NCBI GenBank assembly: GCA_009927255.1
Contig: RFNJ01000049.1
Location: 1 to 9,328 of the forward strand
Length of the DNA: 9,328 bases
Origin: Pseudomonadota bacterium
Lineage (GTDB): Bacteria; Pseudomonadota; Alphaproteobacteria; UBA2136; UBA6156
Direction: 5' to 3'
Position numbers and translations under genes: made by a program. Shown piece by piece: positions 1 through 6,348 of this stretch (its first letter is position 1; every line of letters starts with the position of its first letter). Under the pieces are notes generated by a model. That model had not been told where the DNA came from, did no database searches, and worked only from the letters and a program-made list of their open reading frames with translations.

Positions 1-3
1 CAT

Positions 4-47
4 GGCTGGGCCGATTTTTTTCTATCAAAAAATCGGGGCGCCCAGCC
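4..47. repeat. AT-centred palindrome (stem-loop) at the window edge
   Basis: Two nested inverted repeats make one hairpin. The outer arms GGCTGGGC (4-11) and GCCCAGCC (40-47) are perfect complements, as are the inner arms at 12-20 and 27-35, which contain a T-run facing an A-run. The loop is about 6 nt. It lies downstream of the - strand HNH gene and its own terminator, so it may belong to a neighbouring gene outside the window as a two-way terminator, or be an intergenic palindromic repeat. It resembles the palindrome at 9239-9319 in having an A/T core inside GC arms. The structure is plain in the sequence; its role is inferred. Confidence 0.55.
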
Positions 48-84
48 TGAGCCCGGGGTTACATCTTCACCTGAAAAATCTGCA

Positions 85-121
85 ATCAAAACAAAAACCC
101 AAGGCCGCTAAGCGGCCTTGG
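85..121 (-). terminator. Rho-independent terminator of the HNH gene, overlapping its stop codon
   Basis: A perfect 10-bp stem (99-108 with 112-121, arm CCAAGGCCGC) and a 3-nt loop are followed on the - strand by a T-rich tract (GGGTTTTTGTTTTG, 85-98). The TAG stop of the HNH gene (110-108) lies at the loop and stem edge, so translation runs through the upstream arm of its own terminator. Confidence 0.85.
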
Positions 122-785
122 TACTCGGCGGCACCGCAGCCAAAACCCGCTGCAAACGGGTGGTGGGCACCAGTTGCAAATGCTCACGCCACGCCACCGG
201 CAAGGTGGCCAAACGGTCTTCGGTCAGCCACAAATAAAGCAAGTCGGCACCGGTCGGCACCCACGGCTTCATCTGCAACGTCAAGCCCGCCTGTTCGGGG
301 CGTTTTGCACCTTTTTTGTTATTGATGCTCCAGCTGGCCAGCACCACATTATCCCAGCGGTGCTCACCCTGCTCCGCCCGAGAAATCACATGGTCAATCG
401 TCGCCGCAGCATCAGCACTGTCACTCTTCAGTTTCAGTTCCCGCAGGCTATAGGCACACAAACCACGCTCCCGCACAAACAAGTTATGCAAGTTGCAGCT
501 TGGCACGCCATAAAGCCCCACTGGATTCACATATTCTTTCAAAGCCACCACACTCGGCAGCCGCATTTGGCAGCTTGGGCTGTGGGCATAAACATCGCTT
601 TCAGTCACCACGGTCAACCGCTCCAAAAACATCCCGCGGATGGTATCCTCCGCATTCAACGTCTCCAGCGGAAATCCCAGTGGCTTATAATCTGCATTCA
701 GCAGCAGGGTTCGGTGTTGGTAAAAGGCACAAGCAGACGACATGATTGAATTCAGCTCTCGTAGAAAGAGGCTGGTTTTCAGCAT
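108..785 (-). CDS. HNH endonuclease-like protein with a degenerate zinc site
   Basis: A 225-residue protein of the widespread stand-alone HNH endonuclease family, which starts with an LNADYxPL block and has an RLPSVVxLKxYV block before the nuclease domain. Here these are at residues 29-36 (LNADYKPL) and 75-86. The HNH core is visible as D131-H132, N146 and N155, in the order expected for a divalent-metal DNA nuclease. Family members normally carry two CxxC pairs binding a structural zinc. The first is reduced to C110-A-Y-S113 and the second reads S151-W-S-I154, so three of four cysteines are gone. The ATG at 785 is chosen because AGGAG lies 7 nt before it; a longer reading from 890 has no comparable site, and a later ATG at 743 would cut the N-terminus. 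A weak promoter-like pair (TTGGCG, 18 nt, CATGAT on the - strand, 849-820) lies upstream. The gene stands alone, divergent from the permease. Family membership is fairly sure; nuclease activity is uncertain. Confidence 0.8.
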   Translation of the reverse strand: MLKTSLFLRELNSIMSSACAFYQHRTLLLNADYKPLGFPLETLNAEDTIRGMFLERLTVVTESDVYAHSPSCQMRLPSVVALKEYVNPVGLYGVPSCNLHNLFVRERGLCAYSLRELKLKSDSADAAATIDHVISRAEQGEHRWDNVVLASWSINNKKGAKRPEQAGLTLQMKPWVPTGADLLYLWLTEDRLATLPVAWREHLQLVPTTRLQRVLAAVPPSTKAA

Positions 786-873
786 GGATATCTCCTGTTG
801 TAACGGCTCATGCACGCACATCATGCCCCACACTCCCCCTTGCCGCCAAGCCCCCCTGCCCCTAAACTGAGCC

Positions 874-1656
874 ATGTTTCCCCGCCTCACGCGCTTTCAG
901 CAAACAGGCCTGTGCCTTGCCAGCATCATCGCCTTGCTGGCCATATTCGCCCCGCTGCTCAGCCCCTATAACCCCACCGAACTCCACCTCAACCACGTCC
1001 TGCAACCCCCCAATTCCCAGTTCTGGCTGGGCACCGATAGCCTCGGCCGCGATGTGCTGAGCCGCATGTTATATGGCGCCCAAACCAGCCTCGGCGTCGG
1101 CTTGGTAGCGGTGGGCCTCGCCACCGGCCTCGGCATTTTGGTCGGTACACTCGCCGCGATGGGCCCGCGCTGGCTAGATGCCCTGCTGATGCGCACCACC
1201 GACGTCATGCTCTGCTTCCCCACCATCTTCCTCATCCTCGCAGTCATCACCTTCCTCACGCCTTCGCTACTGAACGTCATGATCATCATCGGCCTCACCG
1301 GCTGGATGGGCACCGCCCGCCTGATCCGCGCCGAAGTCCTCACACTAAAGGGCCGCAACTTCGTCCACGCCGCCACATTAGCCGGAACCCGCCACAGCAC
1401 GCTCATCCGCCGCCATATCCTGCCCAACGCCCTACCCCCCATCCTCACCAGCGCCAGCCTCGGCCTCGCCGCCGCCATTCTTACCGAAGCCGGCCTCTCC
1501 TACCTCGGCCTCGGCATCCAACCCCCCACCCCCAGCTGGGGCGCGATGCTCACCGAAGGCAAAGCCGTGATCGAAGCCGCCTGGTGGCTCATCACCTTCC
1601 CCGGCCTAGCAATAATCCTCACCGTCCTCGCCTTCACCCTAACTGCTGAACATTAA
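874..1656 (+). CDS. DppC/OppC-type peptide ABC transporter permease, C-terminally shortened
   Basis: An inner-membrane permease subunit of the dipeptide/oligopeptide/nickel ABC importer family; such subunits normally pair with a DppB-type permease, two ATPases and a binding protein. Visible features: first membrane segment about residues 12-30; the LGTDSLGRDVLSRMLYG block typical of DppC (52-68); membrane segments about 73-95, 112-129, 132-145, 192-210 and 237-255; and the EAA loop (AATLAG, 166-171, to HILPN, 181-185) that docks on the ATPase. Length 260 is slightly short for the family. The protein ends FTLTAEH-stop where relatives read roughly FNLLGEGLRDALDPR. Codons after the TAA still read G-R-A-L-K-P-K, which lines up with RDALDPR without a gap, so the stop looks like a nonsense change (for example TTA to TAA). 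No partner transporter genes are in the window. The ATG at 874 has only a weak ribosome site. The family call is sure; transport function is uncertain. Confidence 0.85.
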   Translation: MFPRLTRFQQTGLCLASIIALLAIFAPLLSPYNPTELHLNHVLQPPNSQFWLGTDSLGRDVLSRMLYGAQTSLGVGLVAVGLATGLGILVGTLAAMGPRWLDALLMRTTDVMLCFPTIFLILAVITFLTPSLLNVMIIIGLTGWMGTARLIRAEVLTLKGRNFVHAATLAGTRHSTLIRRHILPNALPPILTSASLGLAAAILTEAGLSYLGLGIQPPTPSWGAMLTEGKAVIEAAWWLITFPGLAIILTVLAFTLTAEH

Positions 1657-1732
1657 GGCCGAGCACTAAAGCCAAAAATTAACCCAAACGACCATGTTAA
1701 ACGCGTTGCCGCTAAATCTGATACTTAGGTGG

Positions 1733-1762
1733 GGGTGCAGGGGGCGTTAGCCCCTTGCAACC
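1733..1762. terminator. Long hairpin after the permease, possible terminator
   Basis: A 13-bp imperfect stem (1733-1745 with 1750-1762, one G-A mismatch and one G-T pair) closes a GTTA loop; the top is GGGGC-GTTA-GCCCC. No T-run follows on the + strand, so it is not a classical intrinsic terminator, but its position 77 nt after the permease stop fits a 3'-end or processing hairpin. It belongs to the 288-nt gap 1657-1944, which otherwise holds the GCCGG repeat and a promoter-like region. Confidence 0.5.
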
Positions 1763-1770
1763 GCGCAGCG

Positions 1771-1797
1771 GTCATGCCGGCGAAGGCCGGTATCCAC
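1771..1797. repeat. GCCGG-type short palindromic intergenic repeat
   Basis: A near-perfect palindrome, ATGCCGGC (1774-1781), GAAG, GCCGGTAT (1786-1793), with the flanks GTC before and CCA after that are typical of a very common dispersed proteobacterial repeat (general form GTCAT-CCGGC-GAA-GCCGG-ATCCA). Only one copy is seen here. Such repeats usually lie between genes and may act in RNA 3'-end stability or be miniature mobile remnants. The family assignment is from memory of the pattern. Confidence 0.6.
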
Positions 1798-1871
1798 GAA
1801 AAAACCTAAATTACAAGCAGTTTATATCATTTTATAGCGCCATCCCCCCACCCCACCCCCCAAATCTAGTA

Positions 1872-1906
1872 CTTGCCTTTCCCCAAAAACAATATATATG
1901 TATACT
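1872..1906 (+). promoter_or_regulatory. Promoter-like region of small gene 1 (CTTGCC...TATACT)
   Basis: CTTGCCT (1872-1878) lies 22 nt before TATACT (1901-1906), inside an AT-rich stretch. A standard -35/-10 pair would need about 17 nt; TATATG at 1895-1900 gives 16 nt from TTGCCT and is the alternative -10. The same CTTGCC, 22 nt, TATAC arrangement precedes the next small gene (2322-2356), and both are followed within 2-3 nt by TCTACT. Confidence 0.4.
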
Positions 1907-1920
1907 GTCTACTCTAACCC

Positions 1921-1935
1921 GCCCCAAGGAGGGGC
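1921..1935 (+). promoter_or_regulatory. Ribosome binding site held in a small GC hairpin
   Basis: A 5-bp stem GCCCC (1921-1925) with GGGGC (1931-1935) presents AAGGA in its loop. This is the Shine-Dalgarno sequence of the gene at 1945, whose 3' part (GGGG) is in the stem. Spacing from GGAGG to the ATG is 12 nt, a little long. The fold could damp or gate translation; this is inference from the sequence only. Confidence 0.4.
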
Positions 1936-1944
1936 CGAAACACC

Positions 1945-2241
1945 ATGAAAATTCTCGAGAGACTACTGCCGCTCAGCGTAGCAGACATAAAAATGACTAC
2001 TATCCCCCGCACACCTGAGCACCAAGTTCAAGTTACCGGCACCAACGGCCAGCATCTTGAAGTGAAAATATTCAGCTGCGGCAAGTGGGGCTACAGTGTA
2101 GAGGCTCGGCGCCCCCAAGACACCTCACTGCCATTCACCGAAGTCGGCCAAACCCCAGCACACACGCTGCGCAATTTGGCCAACCAACCAGAAATGGCAC
2201 CGTGGAAGGGAGCCCTCCTCACTCCCACACTTGTCTCCTAA
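1945..2241 (+). CDS. Small hypothetical protein (98 aa)
   Basis: I do not recognise this protein. It is 98 residues, soluble, with no signal peptide or membrane segment. The middle (about residues 28-55) alternates as in a beta-hairpin (HQVQVTG, HLEVKIF, KWGYSVEARR), followed by a Pro-rich C-terminal half. A single Cys (C45) lies before GKWGY. It looks like a real gene because it has its own promoter-like region, a strong AAGGAGG ribosome site and an intrinsic terminator directly downstream, so it is probably a single-gene transcript. An internal ATG at 1993 gives a shorter form but has no ribosome site. No function can be given. Confidence 0.65.
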   Translation: MKILERLLPLSVADIKMTTIPRTPEHQVQVTGTNGQHLEVKIFSCGKWGYSVEARRPQDTSLPFTEVGQTPAHTLRNLANQPEMAPWKGALLTPTLVS

Positions 2242-2249
2242 TCCCGCTC

Positions 2250-2295
2250 CCCAAGCCCCCAAACCAGCAATGGTAAGGGGGCCTTGGGCTTTTTT
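2250..2295 (+). terminator. Rho-independent terminator of small gene 1
   Basis: The arms CCCAAGCCCCC (2250-2260) and GGGGGCCTTGGG (2277-2288) pair with one bulged C and are followed by a T-run (2290-2295). It begins 8 nt after the stop codon. The loop is large, about 16 nt. Confidence 0.8.
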
Positions 2296-2321
2296 AATCC
2301 CCACAAAAAACAACAAAACCT

Positions 2322-2356
2322 CTTGCCACTCAGGCCCATTTATGAATAAGTATACC
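2322..2356 (+). promoter_or_regulatory. Promoter-like region of small gene 2 (CTTGCC...TATACC)
   Basis: CTTGCCA (2322-2328) lies exactly 22 nt before TATACC (2351-2356), the same spacing as upstream of small gene 1. GTATAC (2350-2355) is followed by CTA and then TCTACT (2359-2364). It starts 26 nt after the T-run of the preceding terminator, so small gene 2 needs its own start signal. AATAAG (2345-2350) would give a 16-nt spacer if standard spacing applies. Confidence 0.4.
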
Positions 2357-2382
2357 TATCTACTATTCTCTTGGAGACACCC

Positions 2383-2628
2383 ATGCCCCACCTCTCTGCT
2401 TCCCCCACCAAGCTGGTTATCAACTACAGCCAGCTGGAAACCATGACCCGCCAAGAGCTGGAACAGGCATTCTTGAATACCCAGCAATTCCTAGCAACCA
2501 GCAAACACAGCAGCGGCATCGTTGATGCAGTACACCAATGGCAAGAAGCCATCGCCGCCAAACTGAACGGCACGCCAATCATGGCACCCTTCACCGGCAA
2601 TGCACCCGGCTCACTCCTCATCCACTAA
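2383..2628 (+). CDS. Small hypothetical protein (81 aa), helical
   Basis: I do not recognise this protein. It has 81 residues, no cysteines, no membrane segment and no signal peptide. Residues about 17-60 look helical and amphipathic (YSQLETMTRQELEQAFLNTQ, then IVDAVHQWQEAIAAKL), and the last 17 residues are Gly/Pro-rich and probably extended. The ATG at 2383 is chosen because GGAG (2373-2376) lies 6 nt before it; an in-frame TTG at 2371 overlaps that site. It follows small gene 1 in the same direction after a terminator, with a similar upstream motif, so the two may be co-regulated although their proteins are not alike. No function can be given. Confidence 0.6.
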   Translation: MPHLSASPTKLVINYSQLETMTRQELEQAFLNTQQFLATSKHSSGIVDAVHQWQEAIAAKLNGTPIMAPFTGNAPGSLLIH

Positions 2629-2632
2629 AGCC

Positions 2633-2665
2633 ATGCGCCCCTGCCCTCACCGGCACGGGGCGCAT
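2633..2665. terminator. Strong hairpin between convergent genes
   Basis: A 9-bp stem ATGCGCCCC (2633-2641) with GGGGCGCAT (2657-2665) is extended inward by TGCC (2642-2645) and GGCA (2652-2655) around one bulged C. It lies between the ends of small gene 2 and the - strand exporter gene, so it may end transcription from both sides. Neither side has a clear T-run, so efficiency is uncertain. Confidence 0.55.
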
Positions 2666-2688
2666 TGCCCTATAAATAATGACACAAC

Positions 2689-4434
2689 CTACCCCACCCC
2701 CTGCAAAATCGCCAACCCCCGATACACCTCATTCTCACGCAACAGCGCCTTATGCCGCCCCCGCCCCACCACTCTCCCCGCCTCCAGCACATAAATCATG
2801 TCGGCGTCTAAAATGGTAGAAATCCGGTGGGCAATCACCACCACCGTCCGTCCCCGCCCCGCTTCCTCCAGTGCCAGCGCAATCTCGCGCTCGTTTTCGC
2901 TGTCCAAATGGCTGGTGGCCTCATCCAGCAGCAGCACCGGCGCATCGGCCAGCAGCGCCCGCGCAATCGCCAAGCGCTGCCGCTGGCCACCACTCAGCTG
3001 CACTCCCCTCTCCCCCACCACCGTCGCCAATCCCTGCGGTAAGGCCCGCACAAAAACTTCCGCCCGCGCCAACCGCAACACCCGCCACAACTCAGCTTCC
3101 TCAGCCTCAGGCCGCACCATCCGCAAGTTCTCCGCCACCGTGGCATTAAACAACGGGCTATCCTGCGCTACTAAAGCAAACTGCCGCCGCAACTCCGCCA
3201 GCCCCACCTGCCGCACATCAATCCCATCCACCAAAACCTCCCCCACCGCCACATCTTCCAACCGCTGCAACACCCGCAAAACACTGCTCTTCCCCGCGCC
3301 ACTTGGCCCCACCAGCGCCACCTTTTGCCCCGCCCCCACCACCATATCCACCTCCCGCAGCGCCAACTCTCCTACCCGTACCGCATAACCAAAATCCACC
3401 CCGCGCAACTCCAACCGCCGCCCGCCCTTGGCCACCGGTAAATGTACTGGCTGCGCCGCCTCCACTAACAACGGCTTGCGCTTCAGCAACGCCACCACCC
3501 GCTCACTGCCACCCAAAACCTCCTGCCACGCTGGCCAAAACGCCGCCACGTTCCCTGCCGCATCTGCCGCAAATGCCAAATACAACAAAAACGCCATCAT
3601 CTGCCCCAGCGTCATCTCACCGCGCATCACCTCCAGCCCACCCAACCACACCACCCCAATCAACGCGGTAAACCCCATCAGCACATTCAAGCTCAACGTC
3701 CCGCTGTTCAGCACAATCCGCCACCACGCCACACCATACGCCTTGGCAAAATTCTCCTCCAACCGCCCTCGCACCACCCGCTGCAAACCAAAAGCGGTGA
3801 TGGTCTGCATCTGGCTCGCCAGCTCAGCCACCAACCGCCCAAACTCATACCAATTATCCTGCTGCGTCCTCGATAAATCCCGCAACCGCCGCCCCACAAT
3901 CCACCCCAACAGCGCCAGCGGCAGCACCGCCACCACCAGCACCACGGTTAAATACCAACTGGTATAAAGCAACCCCACCAACACCCCAATGCCCAAAAAC
4001 ACTCCCCGCACCAGCATCGGCACATGGTTCCGAATCAAATCCAGCAACAGCAACGTATCACTCTGCACCCGACTCACCACCCCCCCACTCCCAACACCTT
4101 CAAAGTATCCTACTTCCAGCGTCAATAAATGCGCCACCAACCGCTGCCGCAACTCCAACACAATCTTCAAGCCCGTCACCGCAATCAACTGGCTGCGCAC
4201 CATCGTGCCAACCGCCATCAAAACCACCACCAACCACATATAAAGCGCCAACCAAAACAACCCCGCCGCATCACCACTTTGCAGCGCCGTATCAAACATC
4301 GCGCGCATCAGCTGGGGCAAAGCCACCATCGCCGCCGCACTCACCAGCAACAAAAGCCCCCCCGCCAAAAGCCGCGACCAATAAGGCCGCACCAGCCCCA
4401 ACAAAAACCCTTGAACATCACTCCGTTCACTCAT
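2689..4434 (-). CDS. ABC exporter half-transporter (MsbA/multidrug type), fused membrane and ATPase domains
   Basis: A 581-residue inner-membrane exporter with an N-terminal six-helix ABC transmembrane domain (about residues 20-315) and a C-terminal ATPase domain (about 340-575); the active form is expected to be a dimer. All ATPase motifs are intact: A-loop Y350, Walker A GPSGAGKS (376-383), Q-loop Q424, signature LSGGQ (480-484), Walker B VLLLDE (500-505), D-loop SHLD (508-511) and H536. This is the MsbA-like exporter class; the substrate (lipid, drug or other) cannot be told from the sequence. The ATG at 4434 is chosen because it overlaps the end of recX as ATGAGTGA and has GGGGGAG just upstream; a longer reading to 4566 would lie wholly inside recX. 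The overlap suggests translational coupling in a recA-recX-exporter operon, an unusual third member. The protein is rich in Gly, Val and Arg, matching the strand skew. Confidence 0.92.
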   Translation of the reverse strand: MSERSDVQGFLLGLVRPYWSRLLAGGLLLLVSAAAMVALPQLMRAMFDTALQSGDAAGLFWLALYMWLVVVLMAVGTMVRSQLIAVTGLKIVLELRQRLVAHLLTLEVGYFEGVGSGGVVSRVQSDTLLLLDLIRNHVPMLVRGVFLGIGVLVGLLYTSWYLTVVLVVAVLPLALLGWIVGRRLRDLSRTQQDNWYEFGRLVAELASQMQTITAFGLQRVVRGRLEENFAKAYGVAWWRIVLNSGTLSLNVLMGFTALIGVVWLGGLEVMRGEMTLGQMMAFLLYLAFAADAAGNVAAFWPAWQEVLGGSERVVALLKRKPLLVEAAQPVHLPVAKGGRRLELRGVDFGYAVRVGELALREVDMVVGAGQKVALVGPSGAGKSSVLRVLQRLEDVAVGEVLVDGIDVRQVGLAELRRQFALVAQDSPLFNATVAENLRMVRPEAEEAELWRVLRLARAEVFVRALPQGLATVVGERGVQLSGGQRQRLAIARALLADAPVLLLDEATSHLDSENEREIALALEEAGRGRTVVVIAHRISTILDADMIYVLEAGRVVGRGRHKALLRENEVYRGLAILQGVG

Positions 4435-4966
4435 CACTAGCTCCCCCCACCGCCGCCAAAGCCTGCGCCATCGTAAACCCCCGCCGCAGCAAAAACCCCA
4501 CCCGCCGCGCCTTCTCCTTATTGTAAACCTCCACCACCTCTCGCCCCCCCAACGCACCATCGGCAATACTGTCCATCACCAGCGGCTCCTTAAACTTCCG
4601 CGCCAACAACCCCTTCGCCACCTTTAGCCAATCCCCCCCCGCTTCCTCTGCCGCCGCCAACGCTGCCCCCACCTCATCGCCCCGCACCCCCCGCGCTGCC
4701 AACTCCTGGCGAATTTTCACCGGCCCCCACTTGCTATGCTCAGCCCGATACCCCGCCCGCACCAGCGCAAACCGCCCATCATTTAGATAATTTCGTGCCA
4801 CCAGTTCGTCGAGCGCCGCCGCAATCTCAGCAGCGCCAAAGCCCTTCTGCCGCAGCTTTTGTGCCAACTCAGCGCGACTATGCTCCCGCCGCGCCAACAT
4901 CGCCACCGCAACTTCAAGGGCGCTCTTCTGCGCCCTTGAACCCTTCTTACCCCCGTTCAGCACCAC
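4427..4966 (-). CDS. recX: RecX, regulator of RecA
   Basis: RecX binds along RecA filaments and usually limits their growth and ATPase activity. The protein shows the repeated three-helix modules of the family: ALEVAVAMLARREHSRAEL, then ALDELVARNYLNDGRFALV, then GPVKIRQELAARGV. The YLND-F and W-P-KI-ELAARG motifs are characteristic. A later segment (MDSIADGALGGREVVEVYNK) replaces the less conserved C-terminal module before RRGFTMAQALAAV. It lies directly after recA in the same direction, the classical arrangement. The start is uncertain: a GTG at 4984 begins 11 nt after the recA stop but has only a weak ribosome site, whereas GGGGGAGG is followed by three GTG codons at 4969, 4966 and 4963. 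I choose 4966 (6-nt spacing), giving 179 residues. The stop overlaps the exporter start by 8 nt. Confidence 0.88.
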   Translation of the reverse strand: MVLNGGKKGSRAQKSALEVAVAMLARREHSRAELAQKLRQKGFGAAEIAAALDELVARNYLNDGRFALVRAGYRAEHSKWGPVKIRQELAARGVRGDEVGAALAAAEEAGGDWLKVAKGLLARKFKEPLVMDSIADGALGGREVVEVYNKEKARRVGFLLRRGFTMAQALAAVGGASDE

Positions 4967-4995
4967 CACCCACCTCCCCCACACCGTTACCGCAC

Positions 4996-6084
4996 CTAAG
5001 CGGCATCCGCCACATCATCTTCTGGCTCAATCGCTGCTTGCGGCAGGCCACCTTTGTTCTTAATGTCCTCCTCAATCTGCTTCATCACTTTGGGGTTATC
5101 GCGCAGATATTGCTTCACATTCTCCCGCCCCTGCCCCACCTTCTCACCCTTGTAGCTAAACCACGCACCACTCTTCTCAATCACCCCCCGCACCACACCC
5201 AAATCCACCACTTCCCCAGTGCGCGAAATCCCTTCACCATACATAATATCAAAGACAGCCTCACGGAACGGCGGCGCCACCTTGTTTTTCACCACCTTCA
5301 CCCGCGTGGTGTTGCCCACAATCTCCTCTTTGTCCTTAATCGCCCCGGTGCGCCGAATATCCATCCGAATCGAACTATAGAATTTCAACGCATTACCACC
5401 CGTGGTCGTTTCAGGATTCCCAAACATCACCCCAATCTTCATCCGGATTTGGTTAATAAAAACCACCATGCAATTGCTGCGGCTAATCGTACCGGTCAGC
5501 TTGCGCAGCGCCTGGCTCATCAACCGCGCTTGCAGGCCCACATGGCTATCCCCCATCTCACCTTCAATTTCGGCCTTGGGGGTTAGGGCAGCAACACTGT
5601 CCACCACCACCACATCCACCGCGCCACTGGTCACCAACGTGTGGCAAATCTCCAGCGCCTGCTCACCATTATCAGGCTGGCTCACCAGCAGCTTGTTCAA
5701 ATCCACCCCCAGCTTACGCGCATACTCTGTGTCCAACGCATGCTCGGCATCAATAAACGCACAAGTACCACCCTTCTTTTGCGCTTCCGCAATCACATGC
5801 AGCGTCAAAGTGGTCTTACCACTGCTCTCCGGCCCAAAAATCTCAATCACCCGCCCCTTGGGCAAACCACCAACCCCCAGCGCCAAGTCCAGCCCAAGGC
5901 TACCAGTCGAAACCACCTCAATATTCTTCTCCACCGAATCCCCATTCAGTGCCAAAATGCTGCCCTTGCCAAACGCCCGCTCAATCTGCGCCAGCGCCGC
6001 TTCCAAAGCCTTGCCCTTGGCCGCAGCTTGGGCCGCTGTCATGCCCTTGTCCGCCTGCTTCATGTCGTTCTTGTCGGTTGCCAT
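4996..6084 (-). CDS. recA: Recombinase RecA
   Basis: RecA forms ATP-dependent filaments on single-stranded DNA, performs strand exchange and triggers LexA self-cleavage in the SOS response. The 362-residue protein is complete: Walker A GPESSGKTT (84-92), catalytic E114 region (DAEHAL, 112-117), Walker B VVVVDS (158-163), loop L1 EGEMGDSHVG (174-183), loop L2 with FGNPETTTGG (221-230), and an acidic C-terminal tail (EPEDD). The N-terminus is longer than in E. coli RecA, with about 20 extra polar and Ala-rich residues. The ATG at 6084 gives MATDKND; an in-frame GTG three codons earlier (6093) is the alternative, and ribosome sites are weak for both. It is probably the first gene of an operon with recX and an ABC exporter. 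Upstream dyads are described separately. The sequence is closest, from memory, to alphaproteobacterial RecA. Confidence 0.97.
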   Translation of the reverse strand: MATDKNDMKQADKGMTAAQAAAKGKALEAALAQIERAFGKGSILALNGDSVEKNIEVVSTGSLGLDLALGVGGLPKGRVIEIFGPESSGKTTLTLHVIAEAQKKGGTCAFIDAEHALDTEYARKLGVDLNKLLVSQPDNGEQALEICHTLVTSGAVDVVVVDSVAALTPKAEIEGEMGDSHVGLQARLMSQALRKLTGTISRSNCMVVFINQIRMKIGVMFGNPETTTGGNALKFYSSIRMDIRRTGAIKDKEEIVGNTTRVKVVKNKVAPPFREAVFDIMYGEGISRTGEVVDLGVVRGVIEKSGAWFSYKGEKVGQGRENVKQYLRDNPKVMKQIEEDIKNKGGLPQAAIEPEDDVADAA

Positions 6085-6151
6085 CTCACGCACTTTCTTT
6101 TGTTAATCACGATACCCAAAACCTTGGCCCAAATGTTTGGCATTTGATTTC

Positions 6152-6281
6152 TGCACAATAACACCACCCAACCCGTTGTGCAAGTGCCACATCACCCACC
6201 CCTGCACATTCTTTCAGCATTCGTCATACCTTCAGCATTCTCAATCCTTTAATCCCTCAATCACAACCTATTGTTGTGCAA
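6152..6281. promoter_or_regulatory. recA / cheD-like divergent control region with dyads and repeats
   Basis: The 264-nt gap between recA and the CheD-like gene holds several ordered elements. A - strand promoter candidate is TTGCAC (6183-6178), 17 nt, TATTGT (6160-6155), about 70 nt before the recA start. Its two hexamers sit within an inverted repeat TGCACAA (6152-6158) and TTGTGCA (6176-6182). GTTGTGCAA occurs twice (6175-6183 and 6273-6281), the second inside a perfect dyad CACAAC-CTATT-GTTGTG (6262-6278). TTCAGCATTC occurs twice, 18 bp apart (6213-6222, 6231-6240). I see no GTTC-N7-GTTC, GAAC-N4-GTTC or CTGT-N8-ACAG LexA box. Binding of any regulator is inference. Confidence 0.45.
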
Positions 6282-6348
6282 AAATCTCCATCTTCTCTCC
6301 ATAATCCCCTCATAACCACCAACCAAAAGCAAAACCAGAAGAACAAAA

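Noticed and set aside
966..1478. Open frame on the - strand opposite the permease
   Set aside because: Antisense of a well-matched permease with no family motif and no ribosome site.
3303..3967. Pro/Ser/Thr-rich open frames on the + strand opposite the exporter
   Set aside because: Low-complexity translations caused by C-rich DNA opposite a gene with all ABC motifs.
4435..4566. Upstream extension of the exporter by 44 codons
   Set aside because: It would overlap recX by 140 nt, is Arg/Gly/Trp-rich and unlike any exporter N-terminus; the ATGAGTGA overlap gives a better start.
4795..6106. Several + strand open frames opposite recX and recA
   Set aside because: Antisense frames of recA and recX; translations are His/Pro-rich with no recognisable fold.
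6213..6240. CRISPR-like direct repeats
   Set aside because: Only two 10-bp copies 18 bp apart; too short and too few for a CRISPR array.
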